Assembly: GCA_052117325.1 (NCBI GenBank)
Contig: JBQKJJ010000001.1
Reading direction: 5' to 3' (one strand)
Source: CAG-964 sp902789345
Lineage (GTDB): Bacteria; Bacillota; Clostridia; Oscillospirales; Acutalibacteraceae
DNA length: 64,000 bases
Under the pieces are notes generated by a model that ran no database searches, had not been told where the DNA came from, and saw only the letters and a list, made by a program, of their open reading frames with translations. The first letter of the stretch is position 1, and the number at the start of each line of letters is the position of its first letter. Shown piece by piece: positions 8,985-17,582 of this stretch. Both the position numbers and the translations under genes were made by a program.

Positions 8985-11900
8985 ATGTCACAAGTAACAA
9001 GATTATTTGTTGAAAAGAAACCCGGCTTTGATGTTGAGGCTTCTCAAACACTTTGGGATTTAAGACATAACTTGGGTTTAAAGGCGCTTACAGCACTTAG
9101 ACTTGTAAACAGATACGATATTTCGGGATTAACAGGTGAACAGCTTGATAAGGCTACAGTTACTGTTTTTTCAGAGCCAAACCAAGACAATGTTTACAAA
9201 GAAACCTTGCCGGTAGAAAATGACTGGAAGGTGTTTGCTATGGAATACCTGCCGGGTCAGTACGACCAGCGTGCCGACAGTGCCGCACAGTGTGCACAGC
9301 TGTTGACGCAGGGCGAAAGACCTGTAGTAGTCAGTGCTAAGGTTGTAGCAGTAAAGGGCGACATTACTGACAGCGACTTTGAGAAAATCCAGCACTATAT
9401 GATAAACCCTGTAGAGTCCCGTCTGGCTTCTATGGACAAGCCTGAAACACTTGATATGCCTGTAACTGTACCTGAAAAGGTTGCAGATGTAGAGGGTTTT
9501 ATAGAATTTAACGACCAGCAAATGGCAGATTATTATGGCTCTATGGGCTTTGCTATGACGCTAAGCGACCTTAAGTTCTGCCGTGACTACTTTAGAGATG
9601 AAGAAAAGCGAAATCCTACAGTAACAGAGCTTAGAGTTATCGATACATATTGGTCTGACCACTGCAGACATACTACATTCCTTACAAGATTAGAGAAAAT
9701 TGAAATAGAAAAAGGTGCGCTAACCTCGGTTATTGAAAGCGCCCTAAGAGAGTACTATGACGCAAGAGTTGAGGTTTACGGTAAGGATACCGACCGTGAT
9801 GTTTCTCTTATGGATATGGCGCTTGCAGGTATGAAGCTGCTTAGAAAAAGAGGTTTAATTCCTGACCTTGATGTTAGTGAAGAAATTAACGCTTGTTCTA
9901 TAGAGGTGCCTGTAACTATTGACGGCGTTACAGAGCAGTGGCTTGTACAGTTTAAAAACGAAACACATAACCACCCTACAGAGATTGAGCCGTTTGGTGG
10001 TGCGGCTACTTGCTTGGGCGGTGCTATTCGTGACCCGCTTTCCGGCAGAGCTTATGTTTACCAGGCTATGCGTGTAACAGGCAGCGGTGACCCTACCGTA
10101 CCGTTTAAGGATACAATGCACGGTAAACTGCCAAGCAGAAAAATTACAACAGGTGCGGCGGCAGGCTACAGCTCATATGGTAACCAGATAGGACTTGCTA
10201 CAGGTCAGGTTACAGAGCTTTATGACCCTGGCTATGTTGCTAAGAGAATGGAAATAGGTGCGGTTATAGGTGCTTCACCAAAGAGCAATGTAATTCGTGA
10301 GGTACCACAGCCGGGCGATATTATTGTTCTTTTGGGCGGAAAAACAGGCCGTGACGGCTGCGGCGGTGCTACAGGCTCATCAAAGGCACACACAGAGTCG
10401 TCAATAGAAACCTGTGGTGCAGAGGTACAAAAGGGTAACCCGCCTACAGAAAGAAAAATTCAGCGTTTGTTCAGAAATCCAAAGGTTTCTACAATGATTA
10501 AGCGTTGCAACGACTTTGGTGCCGGCGGTGTTTGCGTAGCCATAGGCGAGTTGGCAGACGGACTGAATATTGACCTTGACAAGGTAACAAAGAAATATGA
10601 AGGACTGGACGGCACAGAGCTTGCTATTTCAGAATCACAGGAGAGAATGGCAGTTGTGCTTGACCCTAAAGATGTTGACAAATTTATTGAGTATTCACAT
10701 AAAGAAAACCTAGAGGCTACAGCAGTGGCAGTAGTAAGTGAAACCCCTCGTTTGACTATGGTATGGAGAGGTGACACTATTGTCAGCTTAAGCCGTAAGT
10801 TCCTCAATACCAACGGTGTTACACAGGTTTCACAGGCGTATATTACAGCACCTGACGAAAACAACAACTACCGTTTGCAAACTCCAAAGGAGCTGCAGGG
10901 ACTAAGCAAGACAGAGGCATTTAAGGCTAACCTTTCAAGACTTGAGGTTTGCTCTCAAATCGGTCTTGGTGAGCGTTTTGATGCAAGTATAGGTGCGGCT
11001 ACAGTTATTATGCCATTTGGCGGTAAATATCAGCTTACACCTCAAGACGCTATGGCGGCTAAAATTCCTCTTGAAAAAGGCGAAACAGACGACGCTACAG
11101 CTATGAGCTACGGCTTTATCCCGGGTGTTTCCCGTTGGTCACCGTTCCACGGCTCTGCGTTTGCTGTTGTAGAATCAATGTCAAAGCTTCTTGCAATAGG
11201 TGCAAATCCATTGAAGTCACGCCTAACATTCCAGGAATATTTTGAAAGACTTCACGAAAAGCCTGAGCGTTGGGGCAAGCCTGCCGCAGCGTTGCTGGGT
11301 GCAATGACAGCACAAATTAATATGGGTATTCCGTCAATAGGCGGTAAGGACAGTATGTCCGGCTCTTTTGAAGATTTAGATGTACCTCCTACACTTGTAA
11401 GCTTTGCGGTAGCTATGACAAAGGCATCAAAGACAATTTCTGCCGAGTTTAAAAAGGCAGGCTCACAGGTTATTTATGTACCTGTTCCTGTTGACAAGGC
11501 TACTCAAATGCCAATGTGGGAAGACCTGAAGAAAATGTACAATGCTGTTTATGCTCTTATGTCACAGGGCAAGGTTTTGGCAGCTTCTGTAGTTCGTGAG
11601 GGCGGTGCTGCAGCTACCGTTGCAAAAATGTGCTTTGGTAATAAAATCGGATTTACATTTGACCACGAGCTTACAAGTGAAGAGCTGTTTGCTCCGCTTG
11701 GCGGTTCACTTGTAATTGAGCTGGCTGATGGCGCTTCACTTGACGAAAGCGTTCTAAGCTACAAGCTGGGTGTTACTACAGAAGAACCTGTTATTGATAT
11801 TAAGTGCGGTAAGCTAGATATTGATACTCTTGTTGAGGCGTGGACATGCAAGCTTGAAAAGGTATTTGCAACAAAGGCAGACTGTCCAAAGCTTACAAAG

Positions 11901-12752
11901 GATATTCCGCTTACAACTCAGCACAGCACATTGTCACCTGTAATTAAAACAGCAAAGCCAAAGGTATTTATTCCTGTATTCCCTGGCACTAACTGCGAAG
12001 TTGACACAGCCAGAGCCTTTGCTAAGGCAGGTGCAGACCCACAGCTGTTAATTGTTAAAAACCTTACACCAAAGGACATTGAAGAAACAATTACACAGAT
12101 GGAGAAAATGATTAAAGAATCACAAATCATTATGTTTCCAGGCGGCTTTAGCGGCGGTGACGAACCGGACGGTTCAGGTAAGTTTATTGCTACAACCTTC
12201 CGCAACCCTGTTATTGCACAGGCTGTTACAGATCTGCTTGAAAAGCGTGACGGTTTAATGCTTGGTATATGCAACGGCTTCCAGGCACTTATTAAGCTGG
12301 GACTTGTTCCGTACGGCAAGATTACAGACATTACAGAAGATTCTCCTACACTAACATTCAACACTGTAGGCAGACATATCTCTCATATGGCATACACAAG
12401 GGTAACATCAGTAAAATCACCTTGGCTGTCACAGGTAAATGCAGGGGATGTATTTGCAGTGCCTATTTCACACGGCGAGGGCAGATTTGTTGCTAATGAC
12501 GCTATGCTGCAAAAGCTTATTGAGGGCGGCCAGGTTGCAACACAGTATGTAGACCTAAACGGCAAGCCGTCTGACGATATTGCATTTAATGTAAACGGTT
12601 CTGTATGCGCTATAGAGGGTATTACAAGCCCGGACGGCAGAATTTTCGGTAAAATGGGACACTCCGAGCGTAAGGGTGACAACCTGTACACAAATGTACC
12701 ATTTGAAAAAGACCAAAAGATATTTGAAAGCGGCGTGGCATACTTTAAGTAA
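8985..12752 (+). CDS. purL: Phosphoribosylformylglycinamidine synthase, single-chain
   Basis: Catalyses the fourth step of de novo purine synthesis: FGAR + glutamine + ATP to FGAM. The 1255 residues carry all parts in one chain: PurS-like N-terminus, linker with DTYWSDHCRHTTF near residue 220, two AIRS-type ATP-binding halves, and from about residue 985 a class I glutaminase domain with the nucleophile in LGICNGFQAL and the SHGEGRF histidine. Many Firmicutes instead use separate purS, purQ and purL. GAAAGGA precedes ATG 8985. It stands alone with its own promoter and terminator, away from other pur genes. Confidence 0.95.
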   Translation: MSQVTRLFVEKKPGFDVEASQTLWDLRHNLGLKALTALRLVNRYDISGLTGEQLDKATVTVFSEPNQDNVYKETLPVENDWKVFAMEYLPGQYDQRADSAAQCAQLLTQGERPVVVSAKVVAVKGDITDSDFEKIQHYMINPVESRLASMDKPETLDMPVTVPEKVADVEGFIEFNDQQMADYYGSMGFAMTLSDLKFCRDYFRDEEKRNPTVTELRVIDTYWSDHCRHTTFLTRLEKIEIEKGALTSVIESALREYYDARVEVYGKDTDRDVSLMDMALAGMKLLRKRGLIPDLDVSEEINACSIEVPVTIDGVTEQWLVQFKNETHNHPTEIEPFGGAATCLGGAIRDPLSGRAYVYQAMRVTGSGDPTVPFKDTMHGKLPSRKITTGAAAGYSSYGNQIGLATGQVTELYDPGYVAKRMEIGAVIGASPKSNVIREVPQPGDIIVLLGGKTGRDGCGGATGSSKAHTESSIETCGAEVQKGNPPTERKIQRLFRNPKVSTMIKRCNDFGAGGVCVAIGELADGLNIDLDKVTKKYEGLDGTELAISESQERMAVVLDPKDVDKFIEYSHKENLEATAVAVVSETPRLTMVWRGDTIVSLSRKFLNTNGVTQVSQAYITAPDENNNYRLQTPKELQGLSKTEAFKANLSRLEVCSQIGLGERFDASIGAATVIMPFGGKYQLTPQDAMAAKIPLEKGETDDATAMSYGFIPGVSRWSPFHGSAFAVVESMSKLLAIGANPLKSRLTFQEYFERLHEKPERWGKPAAALLGAMTAQINMGIPSIGGKDSMSGSFEDLDVPPTLVSFAVAMTKASKTISAEFKKAGSQVIYVPVPVDKATQMPMWEDLKKMYNAVYALMSQGKVLAASVVREGGAAATVAKMCFGNKIGFTFDHELTSEELFAPLGGSLVIELADGASLDESVLSYKLGVTTEEPVIDIKCGKLDIDTLVEAWTCKLEKVFATKADCPKLTKDIPLTTQHSTLSPVIKTAKPKVFIPVFPGTNCEVDTARAFAKAGADPQLLIVKNLTPKDIEETITQMEKMIKESQIIMFPGGFSGGDEPDGSGKFIATTFRNPVIAQAVTDLLEKRDGLMLGICNGFQALIKLGLVPYGKITDITEDSPTLTFNTVGRHISHMAYTRVTSVKSPWLSQVNAGDVFAVPISHGEGRFVANDAMLQKLIEGGQVATQYVDLNGKPSDDIAFNVNGSVCAIEGITSPDGRIFGKMGHSERKGDNLYTNVPFEKDQKIFESGVAYFK

Positions 12753-12795
12753 TACCCGCAGATAAAATATTGATTTTAAATATTGCATAAAAACA

Positions 12796-12836
12796 CAGGC
12801 AGTGTAAGTATAAGCGCTTACACTGCCTGCTTTTTT
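12796..12836. terminator. Strong bidirectional terminator after purL
   Basis: 13-bp perfect stem (12796-12808 with 12817-12829), eight-base loop, then CTTTTTT. The minus-strand side also has a T run, so it can end the converging DUF3021 transcript. Confidence 0.9.
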
Positions 12837-12857
12837 GGGGTAAATTATAATAATGAA

Positions 12858-13310
12858 TTAATTGAGGTTATTGTTAATGTCTTTTATTTGGTACTTTATT
12901 TTCATGAATGTTCCCAACCATATTGAGGCATATATAAATAGGAAAATACCGTAGTAAATAATAACGCCTAAGAAATTTTGAGGCATCCAGTGCATAAAGA
13001 ATGCAACAGGGAATGTAGCTACAGAAACCAATATCAAATGTGTAGCCAACTGCTTTAAAAGGCTCCAATTTTTAAGTTCCCATATTACCGAGGCACCGCC
13101 CCATACTGCGCCATACAGCATACTTAAAACTGTTTGTATGATTACGGCGTTTAGCTCTGTGCCAAATGTGTTTATTGTGTCCGGTACAACAGGGCAGTAA
13201 TTTCCTTTACCGACTATAATAGAAACAATTAGTGTTACTATATAACTTATTGCCAAACCTATAGGCATACCCAGTAAACCTCTTAATATTATTTTTTTTG
13301 TTGTGCTCAT
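12858..13310 (-). CDS. DUF3021 family membrane protein
   Basis: 150-residue integral membrane protein with about four hydrophobic segments and a basic N-terminus, typical of DUF3021. This family is regularly encoded next to a small LytTR regulator, as here; the membrane protein is thought to modulate its partner, but its signal is unknown. The start is uncertain: GTG at 13319 would overlap the lytTR stop, whereas ATG 13310 has AGGTG at a good distance and is preferred. It is coupled to the upstream regulator with almost no gap. Confidence 0.8.
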   Translation of the reverse strand: MSTTKKIILRGLLGMPIGLAISYIVTLIVSIIVGKGNYCPVVPDTINTFGTELNAVIIQTVLSMLYGAVWGGASVIWELKNWSLLKQLATHLILVSVATFPVAFFMHWMPQNFLGVIIYYGIFLFIYASIWLGTFMKIKYQIKDINNNLN

Positions 13311-13311
13311 A

Positions 13312-13749
13312 TTATACACCTAACCTTTCTTTAATTTTTGTAACATATCTGCGTGAAACATATGTTTCTTTGCCGTTTGTAAGCGAAACTAGTATAGTTC
13401 CCGACAGCTTTAGATTAAAATTAACTGCCTTGTGCAGGTTGATTATTTCGGAATTTGAAATTCTTACAAAGCTGTGGCTGTCAAGCATTTGGTCAAGCTC
13501 ATACAGTCGTTGTTTTACAACAAATTCTCCTCTTTCGGTGACTACATAAACCTTGCTTTGAGCAGCGTATATATTAATAATATCTTTCTGCTCAATAAGG
13601 GAAATATTGTCATTCTGCCTGCCTGTTATAAGGGTGTTTGAAGATGAAAGTCTTTCTACACAGCTGCTTATTTCATCTGTAAGCTTATTTGTAATTATAA
13701 TACACAACGGCTCTGTGCAGCTGTTGTCTATTTTTACCTCAACCTTCAA
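13312..13749 (-). CDS. LytTR-family DNA-binding regulator
   Basis: 145-residue protein whose C-terminal half is a LytTR DNA-binding domain (RISNSEIINLHKAV, then ETYVSRRYVTKIKERLG). The N-terminal half is short and not a CheY receiver, so it is not a standard two-component regulator. A strong GGGAGGTGA site precedes ATG 13749, and a TATAAT on the minus strand (13807-13802) may be its -10. It forms a two-gene unit with the DUF3021 protein, and such pairs usually regulate their own promoter. Confidence 0.85.
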   Translation of the reverse strand: MKVEVKIDNSCTEPLCIIITNKLTDEISSCVERLSSSNTLITGRQNDNISLIEQKDIINIYAAQSKVYVVTERGEFVVKQRLYELDQMLDSHSFVRISNSEIINLHKAVNFNLKLSGTILVSLTNGKETYVSRRYVTKIKERLGV

Positions 13750-13909
13750 AAATTATCACCTCCCTTTTGTGCGTTACCGGTATGTGTTCCTTACAGTTGT
13801 AATTATATAATGCATTGGTTATAAAATCTATAGGTTAATAACAGGTGGCAGTTTACAGCCTATAGACGGTAGGTTGGAATGCACAAAAGCATATAACCAT
13901 TATCAATAG

Positions 13910-13939
13910 TTGTTAATATTACAGCTAATATGCTATAAT
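13910..13939 (+). promoter_or_regulatory. Promoter of tatD and the cohesin-like gene
   Basis: TTGTTA (13910-13915), 18-base spacer, extended -10 TGC-TATAAT (TATAAT 13934-13939), about 40 bases before the tatD start. It diverges from the lytTR gene. Confidence 0.6.
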
Positions 13940-13978
13940 AAAGGTGTTTAAAGATTTTGCAACAGGGGATGTGCTTTT

Positions 13979-14746
13979 ATGGCTATGATTTTTGATGCGC
14001 ATGCGCATTATGATGATGATAAATTTAACGACGACAGATTTCAGGTGTTGTCGTCTATGCCTGAAAAAGGCGTGTGTTGTATTGTAAATGCCGCTGTAGA
14101 TATTGAAACAGCAAAGCTTTCAATAGAATATGCCGAAAAATACAGTTATGTATATGCCGCCGTAGGTTTGCACCCTGAATGTGCCCATAAGGCAGAAGAG
14201 GGGTATATAGAACAGCTGAAAAACCTTGCTAAGCACAAAAAGGTAGTGGCTATAGGTGAAATAGGACTGGACTATTACTGGGATACTGTGCCTAGGGATG
14301 CCCAGAAAAAGGTGTTTATACAGCAAATAGAGCTTGCAAAGGAGCTTAATCTTCCTGTAGTAGTACACGACAGAGACGCTCACGGCGACACAATGGATAT
14401 TTTAAGGCAGTATAAGCCGTCCGGCATTGTGCATTGCTTTTCCGGCAGTGTAGAAATGTGCAGAGAGGTTGTTAAGCTGGGAATGTCTATCAGCTTAGGC
14501 GGTGTTGTCACTTTCAAAAATGCAAGACACAGTGTAGAGGTTGCCAAGGATATTCCTTTGGACAGGCTTTTGCTTGAAACAGACGCCCCGTATATGACTC
14601 CTGTTCCGTTTAGAGGTAAACGCTGTGACTCATCAATGATAAAATATACTGCCGAAAAGATTGCAGAAATCAGGGGCATAACGGTGGAGGAGCTTTTAAA
14701 TGCAACCACTGAAAACGCCTGTAGATTATTTAATATTGAATTATGA
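13979..14746 (+). CDS. tatD: TatD-family metal-dependent DNase
   Basis: TIM-barrel amidohydrolase-type nuclease of 255 residues. The metal ligands are visible: the HxH-like DAHAHYDDDKF at the N-terminus, the Glu in GEIGLDYYWD, His in VVHDRDAH and VHCFSGS, and the Asp in LLLETDAPYMTP. These proteins take part in DNA quality control; the cellular role here is not shown. Its stop overlaps the start of the next gene (ATGA), an unusual coupling for a surface protein gene. Confidence 0.92.
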   Translation: MAMIFDAHAHYDDDKFNDDRFQVLSSMPEKGVCCIVNAAVDIETAKLSIEYAEKYSYVYAAVGLHPECAHKAEEGYIEQLKNLAKHKKVVAIGEIGLDYYWDTVPRDAQKKVFIQQIELAKELNLPVVVHDRDAHGDTMDILRQYKPSGIVHCFSGSVEMCREVVKLGMSISLGGVVTFKNARHSVEVAKDIPLDRLLLETDAPYMTPVPFRGKRCDSSMIKYTAEKIAEIRGITVEELLNATTENACRLFNIEL

Positions 14747-15552
14747 GATTGTTAATTAAAAGATTGTCGGCTGCTGCTGTGTGTGCGGTTATTTTCCTGT
14801 TTAGTGCAGTTGACTGCAGTGCAGCTGATTTATCCGGAAGTATGTCGGTACCGTCTATGGTCACAAAGGGTAAAAATTTCACCGTAGGGTTACAGGCACA
14901 ATGCCCGGAAAAGCTGGGTACGGTTATGTTTACAGTAGTTTTCAGCGACAATATTCAGTACAAGTCCTGCAAGGTAAACGACAGCAACGGCTATATAAAA
15001 AGCTACTGCACGGACAATATACTCAGGGTTGTATATATAAATACCTTAGGAATAAATGTAAGTAATATAAACCAACTGGTTAATGTTACCTTTAAAGCGG
15101 CAGACGATTTAGGAAGCGGAACTGTGCAGGTGTACACCTCCTACAGCGCATCTGTAAATGAACAGGATTTACAGGATTCTACAGGAACGGAATACAGCTT
15201 TGACATTGTCAGCAAAACCAGCGGCTCTGTGCCACAGGCAAGGGGCACCGAACTTAAAACAAAGGCTCCAAGCAGTTCCTCATCGGCTGCTGCCAAGAAT
15301 AAAAATAAAAGCAGCTCAGCTAATAAAAAGAGTAGCAGCGCCAAAAAGGACAGCAGTGCCTCTTACAACGAAGCTGACAGTGAGGCAGGCGGTATATCAC
15401 AGCTTAATATTGCCGGGCAGAATAACGGTCTGACATTGTTTTTAGCCGGCGGTGTATTTGCACTGGCTGTGGTTGCCGTAGTAGTGTGCAGCTATTTTGC
15501 AGGCAAGAAAAACGGCAACAGTAAAAACGAAAAGAGGAATAATAAAAATTAA
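14743..15552 (+). CDS. Membrane-anchored cohesin-like domain protein
   Basis: 269 residues in three parts. Residues 1-28 are a signal peptide ending near SAA. Residues 30-160 resemble a cohesin or related Ig-like beta-sandwich: a start like MVTKGKNFTVGLQA, a central VMFTVVFSDNIQY strand pair, and a late LVNVTFKAADDLGSGTV strand. Then comes a Ser/Lys/Ala-rich linker (about 175-215), one membrane helix (about 230-252) and a Lys/Asn-rich cytoplasmic tail. Cohesins bind dockerin-bearing enzymes or scaffolds in cellulosomes and amylosomes, so it could display an enzyme at the membrane. The cohesin call is by eye and moderate. It overlaps tatD by four bases and has no separate promoter. Confidence 0.6.
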   Translation: MRLLIKRLSAAAVCAVIFLFSAVDCSAADLSGSMSVPSMVTKGKNFTVGLQAQCPEKLGTVMFTVVFSDNIQYKSCKVNDSNGYIKSYCTDNILRVVYINTLGINVSNINQLVNVTFKAADDLGSGTVQVYTSYSASVNEQDLQDSTGTEYSFDIVSKTSGSVPQARGTELKTKAPSSSSSAAAKNKNKSSSANKKSSSAKKDSSASYNEADSEAGGISQLNIAGQNNGLTLFLAGGVFALAVVAVVVCSYFAGKKNGNSKNEKRNNKN

Positions 15553-15584
15553 TAAGGTGTTTACAACTTTTTGTAAAAAATTAA

Positions 15585-15613
15585 TTGCTATTTATATATT
15601 CTGCTGATATAAT
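15585..15613 (+). promoter_or_regulatory. Promoter of the SseB-like gene
   Basis: TTGCTA (15585-15590), 17-base spacer, extended -10 TGA-TATAAT (TATAAT 15608-15613). Its position shows that an upstream in-frame start at 15585 cannot be used. Confidence 0.65.
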
Positions 15614-15650
15614 TAACTGTGTAATGCCGTATTTTTGGAGGTTAATAAAA

Positions 15651-17300
15651 ATGAAAATAGATTTTGAAAAAGTATATTTTGACGAAGCAAATAAGTATCT
15701 TTTGTTTAAGTCAAAACCTGAAAAATATTATCTTTTAAGAATAATGGACTTTAATAACGGTGCTCGTTTTGGCGATACTATAGCTAATCCTGAAGTAATA
15801 GAAAAGGGCTGCTGTGTTATAGGCGAATATCTTCTTACAAAAGAGGAGTTTGACCTGTGGGATACAGACGAAGCCGCTTTTGGATCGCTTGTAGAGAGCC
15901 TTGCATCTAATGCTCCTTCTGACAGGCTGCTGAAAATGATTTTCCAGTCAACACCTCAGTCACAGCCACTGCCACTAAAGGCAAACCCGGGAAAGCCTAC
16001 AGGTGTAAAGCCTAACCTGGTAGAAGAAATGAAGTCTGCATTCCAGGAGGAAAGCAACGCAGGCATTAAGAAATTTAAGGAATTTCTTGCCGGCAACGGT
16101 AAGGAGCTGTATTTTGTACATTCAAACCATGTAAATAAGATTTTTCCGGCTATTGATTTTGAGGGAAAAATATTCTTTGTAGAATCAGAATCAGAGGCAA
16201 AGAAGCTTGTAAAGGCAACCGAAATGTTCGGAAACAAATATTACAAGGTGAATTCTCAGCAGGCAAATGAAATTATTAAAAACTGTAAAAGATACGGTGT
16301 TTATAAAATTATTTTCTGCCTTGCAAACGGCGGCGCTTGTATTTTTGACAGGGATGTTCTGTTGGGCGCACCTACAGAGGATAAGTGGCAGGCCTACAAT
16401 TCATCAATATACAACATCTTTATAAGATGCATTGAATGTGCAGGCATTGACAACGCACAGGTTAAGGCTAACCAAATGACTCTTACAAGTCAGCTTAGCC
16501 ACCAGATTTTCAAGGCAACATTTTTACTGCCGCTAAATGTAAAGGCAGAAGAAAAGCCGAATACCATTGTTTTATCAAGAGGGGCAGAAAAGCTTTATAA
16601 AGAGAAGAAGTTTGTACACTGCGGTGCAGATGACTGTACATATGAACCGATGGAGGGCAACGAGTTTTCTGCCATTACACTTACAAACTCTGAGGACCAA
16701 AGCCGTGCTTTGCCGTTGTTTACCGACTATGAGGAATTTAACCTAATGTTTAAGGATAGGGTAGTTCCTATAGCCGTAACTCTTGAAGAAGCATATGCAA
16801 TGCTGAATGACAACTGTAAGATAATTATATTTAACCCATCTACACTGGGCTTTATATTTACCGAACAGGCAATGAACCAGCTAAAGGAGCTAAGCAAAAA
16901 GCCTGTTACGGTATTTAGACCGTCCGAGGAAAAGCCTGCAGAGGAAAAACCTACACAGGTTACTATTCCTGAAGTGCCAAGACAGGTTTCAACCGAGAAT
17001 ATACTGCATATGGTGGCAAACCAGATTACTCACGACGAGGCTGTAAAGCGTGAAAGTGCTCCGGCTACAGAGAAAAAGCCTAAGCTTGAGCTTGTAGAGG
17101 AGGACGAGGTTGAGCAAACCAAAGAGCAGGAGGAAACCCCGGAGGAAGCAGAAATCGCAGAAACCGATGCTTTAGAAGCTGAAGAAGATAACAGCAAGGC
17201 TGACAGTGCAGAGGATGAAGCGGAAAGCAACGAAGCCGCACAGCATGATGACGGCAATAAAAAGGGTGGTTTCTTTAGCCGCTTTAGAAAGAAAAAGTAA
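15651..17300 (+). CDS. SseB-like domain protein with acidic tail, function unknown
   Basis: 549-residue cytoplasmic-looking protein without membrane segments. Two regions (about 155-260 and 310-420) resemble SseB-type domains, with the pattern ALPLFTDYEEFNLMF followed by IIFNPSTLGFIF. Residues 430-535 are Glu/Ala/Pro-rich and probably disordered, and the chain ends in the basic GFFSRFRKKK. The start is ATG 15651, with GGAGG nine bases upstream; a longer frame would begin inside the promoter. Function unknown. The acidic stretch followed by a basic end suggests a flexible interaction arm. Confidence 0.6.
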   Translation: MKIDFEKVYFDEANKYLLFKSKPEKYYLLRIMDFNNGARFGDTIANPEVIEKGCCVIGEYLLTKEEFDLWDTDEAAFGSLVESLASNAPSDRLLKMIFQSTPQSQPLPLKANPGKPTGVKPNLVEEMKSAFQEESNAGIKKFKEFLAGNGKELYFVHSNHVNKIFPAIDFEGKIFFVESESEAKKLVKATEMFGNKYYKVNSQQANEIIKNCKRYGVYKIIFCLANGGACIFDRDVLLGAPTEDKWQAYNSSIYNIFIRCIECAGIDNAQVKANQMTLTSQLSHQIFKATFLLPLNVKAEEKPNTIVLSRGAEKLYKEKKFVHCGADDCTYEPMEGNEFSAITLTNSEDQSRALPLFTDYEEFNLMFKDRVVPIAVTLEEAYAMLNDNCKIIIFNPSTLGFIFTEQAMNQLKELSKKPVTVFRPSEEKPAEEKPTQVTIPEVPRQVSTENILHMVANQITHDEAVKRESAPATEKKPKLELVEEDEVEQTKEQEETPEEAEIAETDALEAEEDNSKADSAEDEAESNEAAQHDDGNKKGGFFSRFRKKK

Positions 17301-17324
17301 TAAGAAAGTAATAATATTTAAAGC

Positions 17325-17352
17325 AAAAGGTTCTGTTAATACAGAATCTTTT
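17325..17352 (+). terminator. Terminator after the SseB-like gene
   Basis: 12-bp stem with one G-T pair (17325-17336 with 17341-17352), four-base loop, T-rich 3' arm. Confidence 0.75.
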
Positions 17353-17582
17353 GTTGTATTAAATTGAATTGAGATAATTTACAAAAATTAACGCCAAGCG
17401 CATTAAAAACAGGGAATTTTACAGTATGTTTTGCACCGTATGCAAGGGTTTTCTGTAAGCAGGTATAAAATTTGCCTGTGAAGCTCTGTTTTGAAAATTT
17501 TACTGTGTTTAAGAGGTGCTTGGTTCAGTATGCCAACGGCCTTTGTGCTGATTAGGGTTTATGCTATAGGAGCTTATGATCA

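Noticed and set aside
15560..15577. Terminator after the cohesin-like gene
   Set aside because: Only a 7-bp AT-rich stem with no T run after it.
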